Origin: Stagonosporopsis chrysanthemi
Taxonomy: Eukaryota > Ascomycota > Dothideomycetes > Pleosporales > Didymellaceae
Reading direction: 5' to 3'
DNA length: 64,000 nt
Assembly: GCA_022560025.1 (NCBI GenBank)
Contig: JAFISE010000026.1
Coordinates: 1 to 64,000, forward strand
Shown: piece by piece, positions 44,359 to 54,959 of the stretch
Layout: each line of letters starts with the position of its first letter
How positions within the stretch are numbered: the stretch's first letter is position 1
Translations under genes and position numbers: made by a program
The notes under the pieces: model-generated
The model's database searches: none
Told to the model about the DNA's origin: nothing
The model's input: the letters and a program-made list of their open reading frames with translations, nothing else

Positions 44359-46457
44359 ATGAGCCTCGATTTCTACTCTCGCCATTCTGGCATCTTGCCA
44401 GAGAACCTTCCCTACGCCTCTGCTCTTTCTTCATCAGCCTCCTCCTCCACCTCCTCAGTCTTTTCCGATGCTGCGTCACAAGCATCTAGCACAAGCTCAA
44501 CATCATGCCCCTCCAACTGGGAGTCGGATGAGTGGAGCTCTAGCACAGGACAGATTGCTTTGGCAACTGCTGTCAACTTCTCTAACATAGCTGCATTCCA
44601 GCCAATCAGTCGTGTCAGCACCTTCCCGCAGTACCAGGCCTCAGCTTGCCGCGAGACTGTCCAGGAGAGGCTGCCCTCGCTGCGCCAGGCTGAACTTATT
44701 GCACCCGTGGAGCAGCGACAACATCCGCGACGGTCGTCGACTACGGTCCACCAGCGCGCTCCTCCTCAGTTAGTTCGACAAAGCGACCGAAAGGTTAACT
44801 TCGTCGACTGCCTCGTCGGTTAGTCCCATCGAAACTCTCGAATCCCGTTCCTCCACTGACTTTGTTTTTCCCCGAAGATTCCGCGACCCAAATGGTTGAG
44901 GTCATCTGGCAGCTTTCTGAACCTAAGAGCCGTTGTGAGGTAGCTGCTGGACGTGGTGTGCTGCCCCTGCGCACCTTCATCCAGGAGACTCTTCGCCGTT
45001 CTCGCACCAGCTATTCCACCCTGCAGGTTGCCTTATACTATTTGATCCTTATCAAGTCGCACCTGCCCAAGCACGACTTCACTATGCAGCAGCAATCAGA
45101 CGACGCTCCCATGCGTGCTTTGCAGTGCGGACGCCGCATGTTCCTTGCGGCACTCATCCTTGCCTCAAAGTACCTGCAGGACCGCAACTACTCTGCTCGC
45201 GCATGGAGCAAGATCTCCGGCCTCAAAGTTTGTGAGATCAACACCAACGAGATGGCATTCTTGGAGGCTGTCAACTGGAAACTCCACATCACTGATCCCA
45301 TCTGGGAGAAGTGGCAGGAGGTTGTTCTGCGACACACTCCTACGAACCCGCCGCCATCCTCTGGCGCCAGCCTCCCCAACACCTGGAAGGATGTCATCCC
45401 CATGCTGACGCCAGAACTGGAGATTATCACCGTGAAGTCAAAGGCACCCGCCACACCTGTGCGTCCACCCTTCAGGCCTGCCCTCAGCCTTGGTGCGTCT
45501 CGTTCGCCTACTTCGACTGGCTACGGTTCGCAAGAGAGCACACCGACACCCGCTCTCTACCAGGTACCTCGCTTTCTTGAGCCGAAGCCTGATATGCTCC
45601 CTCCTACTCCCATGCGCTTGGGTCCTCTGCCTACGCCGTCGTTGACGCCTCAGTTCATCGCTAGCTCCACTCCTGCAGCGAGTGCCATGGCAATGAACTC
45701 GGGCCGTCCTTCGATGTGCACCGCCATGCAGCAGGCACAGTGCTCGTCTCTGGCGCGCTCCTGTGTCGACCAGTTCAACCCTAGCATTAGGAACGGACTC
45801 GAAGCTTATCACTTCCCGAGCCGCAGGCCTTCGCTGGCGCCATCTGTCTCCTCGATCTCATCTTCTCCAGAGTCGATGATCACCGACAACTCACGCTCTT
45901 CGCGCGCTTCATCCATCTCCTCAGTCTCGTCTGCTGGCTGGGCGCCTCCAAGCCAGGCCAACTTGGCCCGTCTGGCGACCTGCCGCAGTGCGAAGCTTCC
46001 TTGCCCCGTGCTTTCGAAGTGCAACGAGTATGCTCCCAGCGAGCCCACATCCTCGCCTGAGTCTGTCGACCGCTACCAGATCGACGATGCGGATGCAACG
46101 CCTATGCGCGTAGACAGCCCTGCGTCTAGCAAGTCCATCAGCCCTTCGCGCAAGCGTGGCAGGTCGTCTACTATTGACCTCCAGCACAGTGTGCGTCACT
46201 TGCTGAATAAGTCACGCCCAAGCTTCCAGCTCCACAGTCAGCCAACCGTCCTGCCTGATCGATCGATTGCCCAGCCATCGTTCTCGACATACGAGAATGA
46301 GTTGAAGGGGCTGCAGCCGCCCAAGACGTTTGCTCCCGAATATTCCCGTCTGCCAGTGCAGAAGGACTTTGGGAAGAAGCGGACTTGCTGCTCCACCGAG
46401 GCTGCGCACGCGCATCACAGGTCAGGACCTGGCATGTGGGACAGTGTCCTACTATAG
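44359..46457 (+). CDS. Pho85-type (PCL family) cyclin (679 aa, two exons)
   Basis: Regulatory subunit predicted to bind the Pho85 cyclin-dependent kinase. Exons 44359-44818 and 44878-46457; the 59-nt intron has a CTGAC branch site and acceptor CGAAG, and the join reads CLVDSATQMVEVIW. The cyclin-box fold occupies about residues 155-290: LRTFIQETLRRSRTSYSTLQ, ALYYLILIKSHLP, CGRRMFLAALILASKYLQDR, AWSKISGLKVCEINTNEMAF and LEAVNWKLHI, typical of PCL1/PCL5-like cyclins. The N-terminal 150 residues and the last 390 are Ser/Pro-rich and low in complexity, with many SP and TP sites that could be phosphorylated. Which PCL class it belongs to cannot be decided here. The upstream leader region is long. 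Confidence 0.87.
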
Positions 46458-47489
46458 AGTCGACCTTGTCGACTCTTCTTCTTGTTTGTCTTCAGCAACA
46501 ATCTCCACGATAAGGTACCCCAAAGATGGGTACCGAAGAAAGAGCAGGGCTACATTGGCTTTGCAGAAGACCGTCTGCAGGAAAGTCTTTTTAACGGCGC
46601 GTGCGTGTACATGTCTCTACATGTTCATGTCTCTGACTGTACGTGTGTGTAGGAGATATCCAACATGTATATTCCCGGCAAGCGAGTGCTAGTGCTTTCT
46701 ATTCATGGCGTTGTGTGTTTCCATGGCGTTTGTGCGTGCTTGGGGGGCTCGAGGGGAGCTTTTTTGTGGGTGGTGGGGCCTTTTTGCTTCCAACAAGGGT
46801 GTTCAAGCGTATGCATGCTTTGGGAGATGATATCAGCTAGCAGCAGGGTAACGCTTCTCCTGGTAATTCTTCTCCTGGTAAGGTGTGGTTAGTGAGATGG
46901 GGGAAAAAAGAAGGCGTGTCTAGGCGCGTGGTTGGTGGTGCATGGCATGGCTCAAGGGCGTGCTGGGATTTGAGGGGTCTTTGGGATTCAAAGGCTCCTG
47001 TGTACGTTAGATGCAGATAGTAGTAGTAGTCGTAGTAGTAGCTGATGAGGAATTATACCCGTTCGACCTTAAAATATTTTACCAGTTCGACCTTCAGCTG
47101 TTGTTTGTTGCGCGCTGGAGAGCTTTTGATGGTGTTTTTTTTGGAGGTGTGCATGTCTTGCTGCGTGGAAGCAGGAGTGGGTTGGGGTGGTGGTGGTAGG
47201 TCATGTTATTCTTGTTGTGTTCTCTACATTCATGTCTTTTTGCAGTGTAAGTTCCCTACACATGCACTCTATCGCTCTCGGTCCCATGCCGCTCGCTATA
47301 CGCCGCGCTTGCATATGCTGGTAACAAAAACACTATCCACATGCCGTACTGTGCCGTACCGTGCCGTACCATACCGTACCTGTGTTGCGCTGCCTTCCAC
47401 ATACATGTCCAGGTGGTTTTTGCGTCCAGTCAACCCAATCTCTTTCTCATTCCCTCTCTCTCTCTCTCTCTTCTCCCCTTGTTCACATA
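46458..47489. other. Convergent intergenic region with simple repeats
   Basis: About 1 kb between the cyclin gene and YIF1, both ending here. It contains TAG-trinucleotide repeats near 47020-47040, an imperfect 10-bp repeat at 47341-47380 and a CT tract near 47454-47471. No gene is supported. Confidence 0.5.
47341..47380 (+). repeat. Four imperfect copies of a 10-bp unit
   Basis: Consecutive units of the form GTGCCGTACC with one to three changes each, in the 3' flank of YIF1. Confidence 0.7.
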
Positions 47490-48629
47490 TCAAACTTTGC
47501 TCAGCCACAACATAAAGCCCAGCTGCACCAGATAGCTGTACACGAACAAGAACTGGGTCCGCCTGTTCCGCTGGGCCTTGGCGACTGTGTATCCACCGGC
47601 GGCAGCGGGGCCGAAGTTGGCGTGGGCGCTCTGGTCGGGCAGCAAGACGTAGCGCAAGCTGCGCAGCAAGAAGAAGGCGTTTGCGCTGAAGAAGTAGGCG
47701 AAGATGGCCCAGCTGAGCCAGTAGCCGCCCAGACCCAGGCTGGCCAGCAGGTGCGACAGCAGCAGCGAGACAATGACGTGGACGAACTTGTAGCCCGAGT
47801 AGGCGACCAGGTCGAGCAGCTGCGACGACGAGGTGATGGCCAGCAGGTAGGTGCCCGTTTTCAGGACGACGACCTCGGCGCCCATGACGGCGACGGCGAC
47901 AGAGGCGGTGTAGCCCAGCAGCTCCGGGTGGAAGGCGCCGCGCAGGCCGGCGAGCAGGGTGGAGAGCAGGATGTACGTGACCAGGGCCATGGTGGGGATG
48001 TACATGTCGGGCGAGTTTGCGTCTTCGCGCGGCGGCAGGTAGAGGGTTGCGCCGGCGGCGGCGGCGTCGGCGGCGTGGCGCTGCTGGCGCGACCACGGCT
48101 TGTGCCACCAGGGGAAGAGGATGATGCGCAGCTTGGAGAGGACGTACGAGTTGGAGACGTTGAAGTAGTGCTTAAGGGCGCCGACGGAGACGTATTTGCC
48201 AATCTGCGGGCGTGGGCGTCAGCGGGGGGGGGCGGGCATGTGGTGCGGTGTGGAGCGGTGTGGTGTTGGGTCGACGACGTACGTTCTGGTCAATATACTG
48301 CTGGCCGGCGTTGAAGGCCGTCTGGCCCATCTGCAGGCCCAGTTGGGCGCTGGGGTCGTTGATGAAGCCGCCAAAGGCCGGGTGCTGGCCGAAGCCGCCG
48401 CCCTGCTGCTGGGGCATGCCGCCGCCCTGCGAGCCGTAGCCGTAGCCGCTCTGCGGCTGGGAGGGCGGCGGCGGCGGCGAGCGCAGCTGGGGCACGGTCG
48501 AGACGTGCTGGGGGATGGGGTGGTGGACTGGCGGCGTCAGCTTGCGTCGTCTCAGGCACGGCGCCGGCTGCTGGACGTACGCGGGGGCGACTGCGCGGGC
48601 GGCTGCTGGGGGTAGCTGGAGCGCTGCAT
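47490..48629 (-). CDS. YIF1: Yip1-interacting factor YIF1 (335 aa, three exons)
   Basis: Golgi/ER membrane protein that works with Yip1 and Rab GTPases in ER-to-Golgi transport. Minus-strand exons: 48629-48581, 48527-48283, 48203-47490. The first intron (53 nt) shifts frame, so the N-terminus reads MQRSSYPQQPPAQSPP before the HHPIPQHVSTV segment. A Pro/Gln/Gly-rich cytosolic region of about 90 residues leads into the conserved block DQNIGKYVSVGALKHYFNVS and KLRIILFPWWHKPWSR. Five hydrophobic segments of the YIF1 domain follow, including GYWLSWAIFAYFFSANAFFLL. The C-terminus ends LVQLGFMLWLSKV. It is head to head with the SRP receptor gene. Confidence 0.93.
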
Positions 48630-48980
48630 CGTGGCGGCTGCCCTGCTCTCTTCGACGCTCTTCAACGCTCTTCAACGCTCTTCAACGCTCTTCAACGCTC
48701 TTCAACGCTCTTCGACGCTCTTCGACGCTCTTCGACGCTCTTCGACGGGGCGCGCGCGGCCGTGAGGAGGGGGGACAATTGCGGAGTGGCCAGGTGGGCG
48801 GTGTTGCGGGCGTGGTGGACCGCTGGGTGCCTGCGCTGCCTGCACGCTCCTCCGACGCCGACGCCGACGCCGACCATCTGGCCTCCCGCCTCCGTCATTG
48901 CCATTGGCGCCCCGTCGCAAGTCGCAACGAGGGCCCGCCAGCGCTGCCTCCCCCACCACTCTCCCCCGCCGCCGCCCGCC
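48630..48980. promoter_or_regulatory. Divergent promoter YIF1 / SRP101
   Basis: 351 bases between two outward-facing ATGs, containing the 10-bp array on the YIF1 side and a GC-rich, CCG/ACG-repeat stretch on the SRP101 side. Confidence 0.6.
48648..48747 (+). repeat. 10-bp tandem array (about ten copies)
   Basis: Units TTCAACGCTC or TTCGACGCTC, exactly 10 bases long, repeated from about 48651 to 48747. The order of the variable base is one G unit, five A units, then G units. The array lies 20-118 bases upstream of the YIF1 ATG and 230-330 bases upstream of the SRP receptor ATG. Confidence 0.95.
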
Positions 48981-50968
48981 ATGCTGGACACGTTCGAGAT
49001 CGTCACCACCTCGGGCGTCGTGCTGTGGTCGCGCACCTACGTCCCCGTCGGCGCCAGCGTCGTCAACAGCCTGATCCGCGACGTCTTCATCGAGGAGCGC
49101 ACCCTGCCGCCCGCCGACGACGCCGGCTCGCGGCCCTCGTACCGCAAGGACGGCTACACGGTCAAGTGGACCCAGGCCAAGGACCTCGGGCTCATCTTCG
49201 TCGCCGTCTACCAGAGCCTCGTGCACCTGACATGGATCGACAAGCTGCTCGACAACGTCCGCGCCCTGTTCGTCGGCCTGTACGGCGACCAGCTGCGCGC
49301 CGAGCTGACCAGCGTCGTCAACTGCGACAAGTTCGCCCCCTACTTCGACCGCCAGATGCAGGAGCTCGAGGGCCAGAGCGACTCCAGCGCCCCGGGCATC
49401 AAGATCACCACCCCCGACTCGAGCATCGACAACGACAGCGCAGACGACACCGTCCCGCCCGCCGCCCTGTACAAGGCGCCGCAGAGCCCTTTCTTCGACA
49501 CCAGCGCCGACTCAACCCCCGTACAGACCCCAGACACCTCGCGCCCAGCCACGCCCGCGAGCCACATCCTGGCCGGCAAAGCGAGGCCCGCCGGCGCAAA
49601 GCTGTCGCGCCGAGACAGGAAGAAGGCCTCTGGGAGCCCGGCCCCGGCTTCCTCTGGCGACGAGGCCTCGGCAAAGCGCAAGGGCAAGAGCACCAAGAAG
49701 AACAGGACCTGGGGCGAGCTGGGCGCAGAGGACGACGACGACGACGTGGTGCTGGACTACTCGCAGTCGGACCTCCGCGACGCCAACGCCGAGACGGAGC
49801 AGCTTGAGGAAATCCACCAGGACACATGGGGGCGCAAGACAACGAAAGGCGAGTTCGTGCTGAAGGACCTCGACGAGGAGATGGACGCCATCATCCAGGA
49901 GCAGAACGCAAAAAAGGACAAGGCTGCGGCAGCAGCAGCAGCAGGCGGCATCGTTGGCTCGAGTCTTGGCGCAATTGGAGGCTACTTCAGGAACGTCGTT
50001 GGCGGCAAGACGCTCACAAAAGAAGACCTGGCCAAGTCGCTCAAGGCCATGGAAGAGCATCTCCTGCGCAAGAACGTCGCCCGCGAAGCCGCCGTGCGTC
50101 TCTGTGACTCCGTCGAGCGCGATCTTGTCGGCATGAAGACGCCTTCCTTCACAAGTACGTCCAACCCCCCCCCCCCCTTCTCCCCTCACCCAAAACATCT
50201 CCCACTGACACGCCTGCAGCAATCGAATCCACCCTCCGCACCTCCATGGAAAAAGCCCTCACCCGCATCCTCACCCCAACCAACTCGCTCGACCTCCTCC
50301 GCGAAATCAGCGCCATCAACAAATCCCGCCCCCGCCCTTACGTCCTCTCCATCGTCGGCGTCAACGGCGTGGGCAAGTCCACCAACCTCTCCAAAATTGC
50401 CTTCTTCCTGCTGCAAAATCACTACCGCGTCCTCATCGCCGCAGCCGACACATTCCGCTCGGGCGCCGTCGAGCAGCTGCGCGTCCACGTGCGCAACCTG
50501 CAAGAGCTGTCCAAGCGCGAAGGCGGCTCCGTCGACCTGTTCGAAAAGGGCTACGGCAAAGACGCCGCCAACATTGCCGCCGACGCCGTCGCGTACGCTG
50601 AGAAGCACGGCTTCAACGTCGTGCTCATCGACACGGCCGGCCGCCGCCACAACGACCAGCGCCTGATGAGCTCGCTGGAGAAGTTCGGCAAGCTCGCCGA
50701 CCCGGACAAGATCCTCATGGTCGGCGAGGCCCTCGTCGGCACAGACAGCGTCGCCCAGGCCCGCAACTTCAACGCCTCGTTTGGCCCCGGCAGGAGCCTC
50801 GACGGCTTCATCATCTCCAAGACCGACACCGTCGGCGACATGGTCGGCACCTTGGTCAGCATGGTGCACGCCACGGGCATTCCCGTCGTCTTTCTGGGCA
50901 CCGGCCAACATTATAGTGATTTGAGGAACTTGAATGTCGGCGTCATCACCCGCTTGCTTATGTCGTAG
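48981..50968 (+). CDS. SRP101: Signal recognition particle receptor alpha subunit (640 aa, two exons)
   Basis: GTPase that docks SRP-ribosome complexes at the ER translocon. Exons 48981-50154 and 50220-50968; the 65-nt intron contains a 13-base poly-C run. The N-terminal 170 residues are the longin-like SRX domain that binds SRbeta (MLDTFEIVTTSGVVLWSRTY). A charged linker follows, with KKASG, RKGKSTKKNRTW and acidic EDDDDDV stretches. The C-terminal NG domain shows the P-loop GVNGVGKSTN at about residue 438, DTFRSGAVEQL, DTAGRRHNDQ and SKTDTVGDMVG, and ends HYSDLRNLNVGVITRLLMS. Length and motif order match fungal SR-alpha. Confidence 0.96.
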
Positions 50969-51309
50969 TTGGTCGGCGACCCGAGGGTATGCCCTGGATG
51001 GACATGCATGGATGGACATGGCCTTGGATAATCCATCACCGTTATATGTAATGTTGTACGACCTGTGTATAGTGCGCTTCTTGAATACCATTCCTGGCAC
51101 TGTCAGTTACTGTTTGTTGGAAGAAAAGAAAAAGCTGCAGAAACAGAGGAAGTGCTGTAAGTCATTTCTTCGTAACCTCATGTATGTCTACACGGAAATC
51201 TGCTGTCACCCATGATATCTATATTAAACGCCACACACCCTTCCATAAACGCCTCGCCCTCACCTCACCCCACCCCACCTCATCCCACCTCATCTCTGCC
51301 GGACTGCAC
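50969..51309. other. Convergent intergenic region
   Basis: About 340 bases shared by the 3' ends of SRP101 and RAD7. No gene is seen. Confidence 0.5.
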
Positions 51310-53307
51310 TTACGCCACCATCGGCATCAGTCGGCCAGCGGCACGCATCTGATCCATCTCCTTCTGCAGCTCCTCCTGGAACTCCATCACCGTGTCACCA
51401 AACTGCTCAATCTGGTCCTGCGCCCTGGGAGCACCGATCAGCACAATACCCTTGGGCACCACCACATCAGCCACCTGGAAGCACCCAAACGTCACCAGCT
51501 TCTGGAGCTGCGGGCAGCAGCGGAAGATGCCAGCCACAATCTGCGTGTCAACCACGGGACAGAAGGACATGTTCATCTCACGGAGGTACGGGTACTGCTT
51601 CTTGCCGTCGAACAGGTCGGCGAAGGTGGCGTGTGAAATGTGCCGGCACGACGAAATATCCAAGTACTCGAGACGCGAGCCCGAGTGTGCCATGAGGGCC
51701 TGGAAGCCGCCAGACGCAAGGCCGATGGGATAGTCTTCCGGACCATCAGGATTCGTGTTGTCCATGTCACGCAGGCTGTTCACGTCGACGTAGCGGAGAG
51801 GAGGATTGGTCCAGTTTGTGAATAGGTTGACGTAGCCATCATCAGTGCACTCCGAGTTCTCGCTGAAGCGGAACTTGGTGATGTGTCGGCACGTCTTGTG
51901 GATAGCATCAAGAACGTCATCCGTAGGCTCGTTGTCACTGTCGAGGAAATGCTCCAGGCACAATGTGCGCAAATGGGCCCCGACCGAAGTGATCATATGA
52001 ATAAGTTTCTCGCGTGGGACTTGGTCGTAGAAGCGCAGAGTGAGATGCTCGAGCTGCTCCAGTCGCGCAATCGCATCGATGCTGTCGACACCTACTTTCT
52101 TGCATCTCTCAAGCTTGAGACGCTCGACGTTCGGACAAAACGTCGTGAGCGCTTCGACTGCTTGGTCGTCAAAGGCAGCATCCAGCCACTCCAGCTTCAG
52201 GGATTTGAGATCCGGTCCGCGCGCAATGAAAAGCTCTATCCACTTGTCGTTAGACACAAGATTGGCGCCCAGTAGCTGTATGTCAACAAGTGACTTGGCC
52301 TTTTCGATCAGATAGTTAACATTGCTGTCCTTGAACTGACAGCAGTTCCGAAGGGACAGCTTCTTGACAGTGGGGCAGATGGCGAAGATCTGGTCATAGT
52401 CCTCAGTCTCAAGGTACGCGGCCTCGTGAATGGCCACGTTATCCATGTCCGGTTGCAGGAACAGCTTCATAGTGGTCGAATTCATTGCGCGCTTCTTCGA
52501 GAAGATTTCGCTGATCTTGTTCATGATACTCTCCGGCATCTCCCCAAGTTCGTCAATATCCTCAGAGTGCTTTGCAAGCTTCTCGATGCACAGTTGCTGC
52601 AGTGACTTGGGCCCTCGCACCGCCATTCCATCCAGGCGATTGCTCTCGATCTTTCTACGGCCTTTGCGAACGATTGGCTTCTGCTTTGCCTTCTCATGCG
52701 CCTTCACCTCTTTCTTCACCTCCTTGCCGCATGGTGTGCATAAGAGACCGCCCCCAGGACCTGCTTGGCTATATGGTGTGACCGTGAAGCGCTTGTCGCA
52801 GAGTTCGCAGTTCTCAAGCTGCCCGGGCAGTTTCTTCGACTTCTTGTACATGTCCATGAAGTCTTCGTCCGATTCGTCATCCGGGCCCTTCTTCTTCTTG
52901 GACTTTTTCTTGGCCTCCTTGCCCTTCTTTATCTTGGCTATGGCATCATCTTGATTGCGCTTGCGCTTGCGAGACCGCTCGGCGGCCATAGCAGACGACT
53001 CTGCCTGCAAGTCGGCCTCCACATCTTCGCCAGCATTCGAGGGTCCTTCGCCGTTCTCCGCTGCATCTTGCTCGGCTCGCTGCACTCGTTCACGATACGA
53101 ATCGCGAATTTCTTGGGCAGAGATATTGTTGGCCTGTACGCAAGTTAGCTCCCAATCCAGCACAATAGAAGTGGTGGCGCAAGAGTCCCAGTGAATACAC
53201 CAGTTACGACAGCTGGATGTACTTACAGCCAGAAAATCTGTCAGTGCAGAGTGCGGTCCACGAATACCGCCGCCTCTTGGTCGACGTCCTGCCCTGTTGC
53301 CACTCAT
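51310..53307 (-). CDS. RAD7: DNA repair protein Rad7 (634 aa, two exons)
   Basis: Part of the Rad7-Rad16 complex that senses damage in silent chromatin for global-genome nucleotide excision repair and acts in an E3 ligase. Minus-strand exons 53307-53227 and 53133-51310. The 93-nt intron has GTAAGT, a GCTAAC branch site and GTACAG, but is a multiple of three with no stop. The N-terminus (MSGNRAGRRPRGGGIRGPHS, then LTDFLA) is the conserved family start. A Lys-rich stretch and a Cys4 zinc site (NCELC, LLCTPC) precede about 12 leucine-rich repeats (LKSLKLEWLD, VERLKLERC, LEYLDISSC). The Rad7 C-terminus is present. Confident call. Confidence 0.94.
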   Translation of the reverse strand: MSGNRAGRRPRGGGIRGPHSALTDFLAVSTSSCRNWCIHWDSCATTSIVLDWELTCVQANNISAQEIRDSYRERVQRAEQDAAENGEGPSNAGEDVEADLQAESSAMAAERSRKRKRNQDDAIAKIKKGKEAKKKSKKKKGPDDESDEDFMDMYKKSKKLPGQLENCELCDKRFTVTPYSQAGPGGGLLCTPCGKEVKKEVKAHEKAKQKPIVRKGRRKIESNRLDGMAVRGPKSLQQLCIEKLAKHSEDIDELGEMPESIMNKISEIFSKKRAMNSTTMKLFLQPDMDNVAIHEAAYLETEDYDQIFAICPTVKKLSLRNCCQFKDSNVNYLIEKAKSLVDIQLLGANLVSNDKWIELFIARGPDLKSLKLEWLDAAFDDQAVEALTTFCPNVERLKLERCKKVGVDSIDAIARLEQLEHLTLRFYDQVPREKLIHMITSVGAHLRTLCLEHFLDSDNEPTDDVLDAIHKTCRHITKFRFSENSECTDDGYVNLFTNWTNPPLRYVDVNSLRDMDNTNPDGPEDYPIGLASGGFQALMAHSGSRLEYLDISSCRHISHATFADLFDGKKQYPYLREMNMSFCPVVDTQIVAGIFRCCPQLQKLVTFGCFQVADVVVPKGIVLIGAPRAQDQIEQFGDTVMEFQEELQKEMDQMRAAGRLMPMVA

Positions 53308-53785
53308 TAGCCTTTGTTGCCACAGAATAGCAGGTGTAGACTCACATTGCGTGTATCTACGTAAAGACTACCGTTGGGCTCAGAGAAAAGAGCAATGTTA
53401 TGTTAGCGTAAGGAAACAGAAGTTGAGAGTTAGATTTCAGGTAACGGTCGGCGAGCGGCAACCGGGTGTCCGCCGGAGAAGGCGCGTCCGTTGTCACTAG
53501 CGCACGCGCGCCATCACGTGCGTGGCAAATGATACTTAATGTAGAAGACTCCTTTTTCCATTGTCTGCAAAATGTGAATGACCAACCAATAGGCCAATAA
53601 CGAGTGAAGTGTAGGTCAGAGTGAAAGTAAGCCAGACATGCTTTTCCCGGTGCACCTCATCATATTACCCATAGGAGGAAGTATCGACCAAATTGTACCT
53701 TCCTGAACTCGTGCATCATAAGATTCTACGCTCTTGCTGCTTGATTGCTAGTGATTCAGCCTCTGCCTCACATGTCTCAACGCCT
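53308..53785. other. Intergenic region, RAD7 promoter
   Basis: About 480 bases upstream of RAD7 and downstream of the Stc1-domain gene. No coding frame or clear element is seen. Confidence 0.45.
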
Positions 53786-54959
53786 CTAGATCACAGTAAA
53801 GCCGTCGTCATCATCATCGTCATCGTTGTCAGAGTCGGACGAGGACGAGTTTGTCTCTTCGTCCACCCAGGGGTCAGCTTTTGGGGGAGGCTTCTGTGTA
53901 TGGTCAGCTCAGCCCAGAGACAGCAGAATCCTTGAATAGGTTCAAGATTGAAGAGCGAAGATCTACTTACGTAGGCTTTGATCTTGGCGAATCCGCTCCT
54001 CGTCTCGGTGCGATCGCTAGCGGCCTGAGACCGCTCAGCGATGCTGGAGTTGAACGAGTGCACAGACGCAGTTCCGGCTCCCGGCCTGCCGTAGCGGTTT
54101 GGATCGAAGCCCGAGCGGGTGTTCGAGGAGGCTACGGTTGGAGTGTGCCATGACCCGGTACCTGCGACCTGACTCCACGTTTCTGGCCTGACCCCATCCG
54201 CAGGACGAGAGGACTCAGAGTCGATGAGAGTGTTGGATGCCTTGCCGGTGACAGACATGATGTTCTGGCAATCGTCAGACAAGCTGATGGCCCCGTCCTC
54301 ACGCCTATGATGGCTTCCGTTGTTGGACTCAGTGTCTTCGTACTCGCCCTTCCAAGTCAGCAAGGTAAGTAGAGAGGCTGTATAGCACTTACAACACTAG
54401 AGGCGGTATCGTAGGACGAGTTACTCGAAGCGAAGTAGTCAGGGTAGTTGCTGTCCGAGCCTTCTGTCCTCACAAAAGCCCTACTAGGATCATCATAGGT
54501 TGTCTCCTTGACAGGCTCTCGCGCAAGCTGGACGTCAGTGCAGGCGTAGCATCTCTATTTCGGCGGGTCAGTATTACGTAGAAAGTGGCACTGGGCACTT
54601 ACAGCGTCTTCCGCGTTGCTGCGCTGCGATTTGGCAAACTCCTCTAAACCCTTTGTCTTGTGGCACATGTAGCATTCGAGCTCGACAAGCTTCTGGCCAG
54701 AACATTTGAAGCATTTGGGATTCATTTTGATCTTGCCTATAGTAGAGATCTGGTAGCGGACGTCGGTAAGCTGCTTCTGGCTGAAGTTGGCCGCGTTGTA
54801 GTTTTTCTCGCACATGCTGCACTTGAGCTTCGGAGGGAGAGGAACGCGACGGAGTCTGATGCTTGTCAGCAGATGAATGAACGACTTGTGTGAGCAGACG
54901 CACCGCGCCATCTCATCAGGATTGTAAGCATGAACCTGCTTTCGGTTCTTGTTGACCAT
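53786..54959 (-). CDS. Stc1-domain protein (318 aa, five exons)
   Basis: Minus-strand exons: 54959-54904, 54855-54603, 54554-54393, 54348-53971, 53893-53786. The Stc1 domain is a LIM-like zinc fold spanning about residues 20-110: KCSMCEKNY, NPKCFKCSG, ECYMCHKTKG and RCYACTD give four CxxC pairs. In fission yeast Stc1 connects RNAi to the histone H3K9 methyltransferase complex; in filamentous fungi the function of such proteins is mostly inferred. The rest is Ser/Asn-rich and disordered, ending in an acidic run (SDNDDDDDDG). Intron 1 (48 nt) is a multiple of three without a stop, so the unspliced form would insert 16 residues ahead of the domain. Confidence 0.86.
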
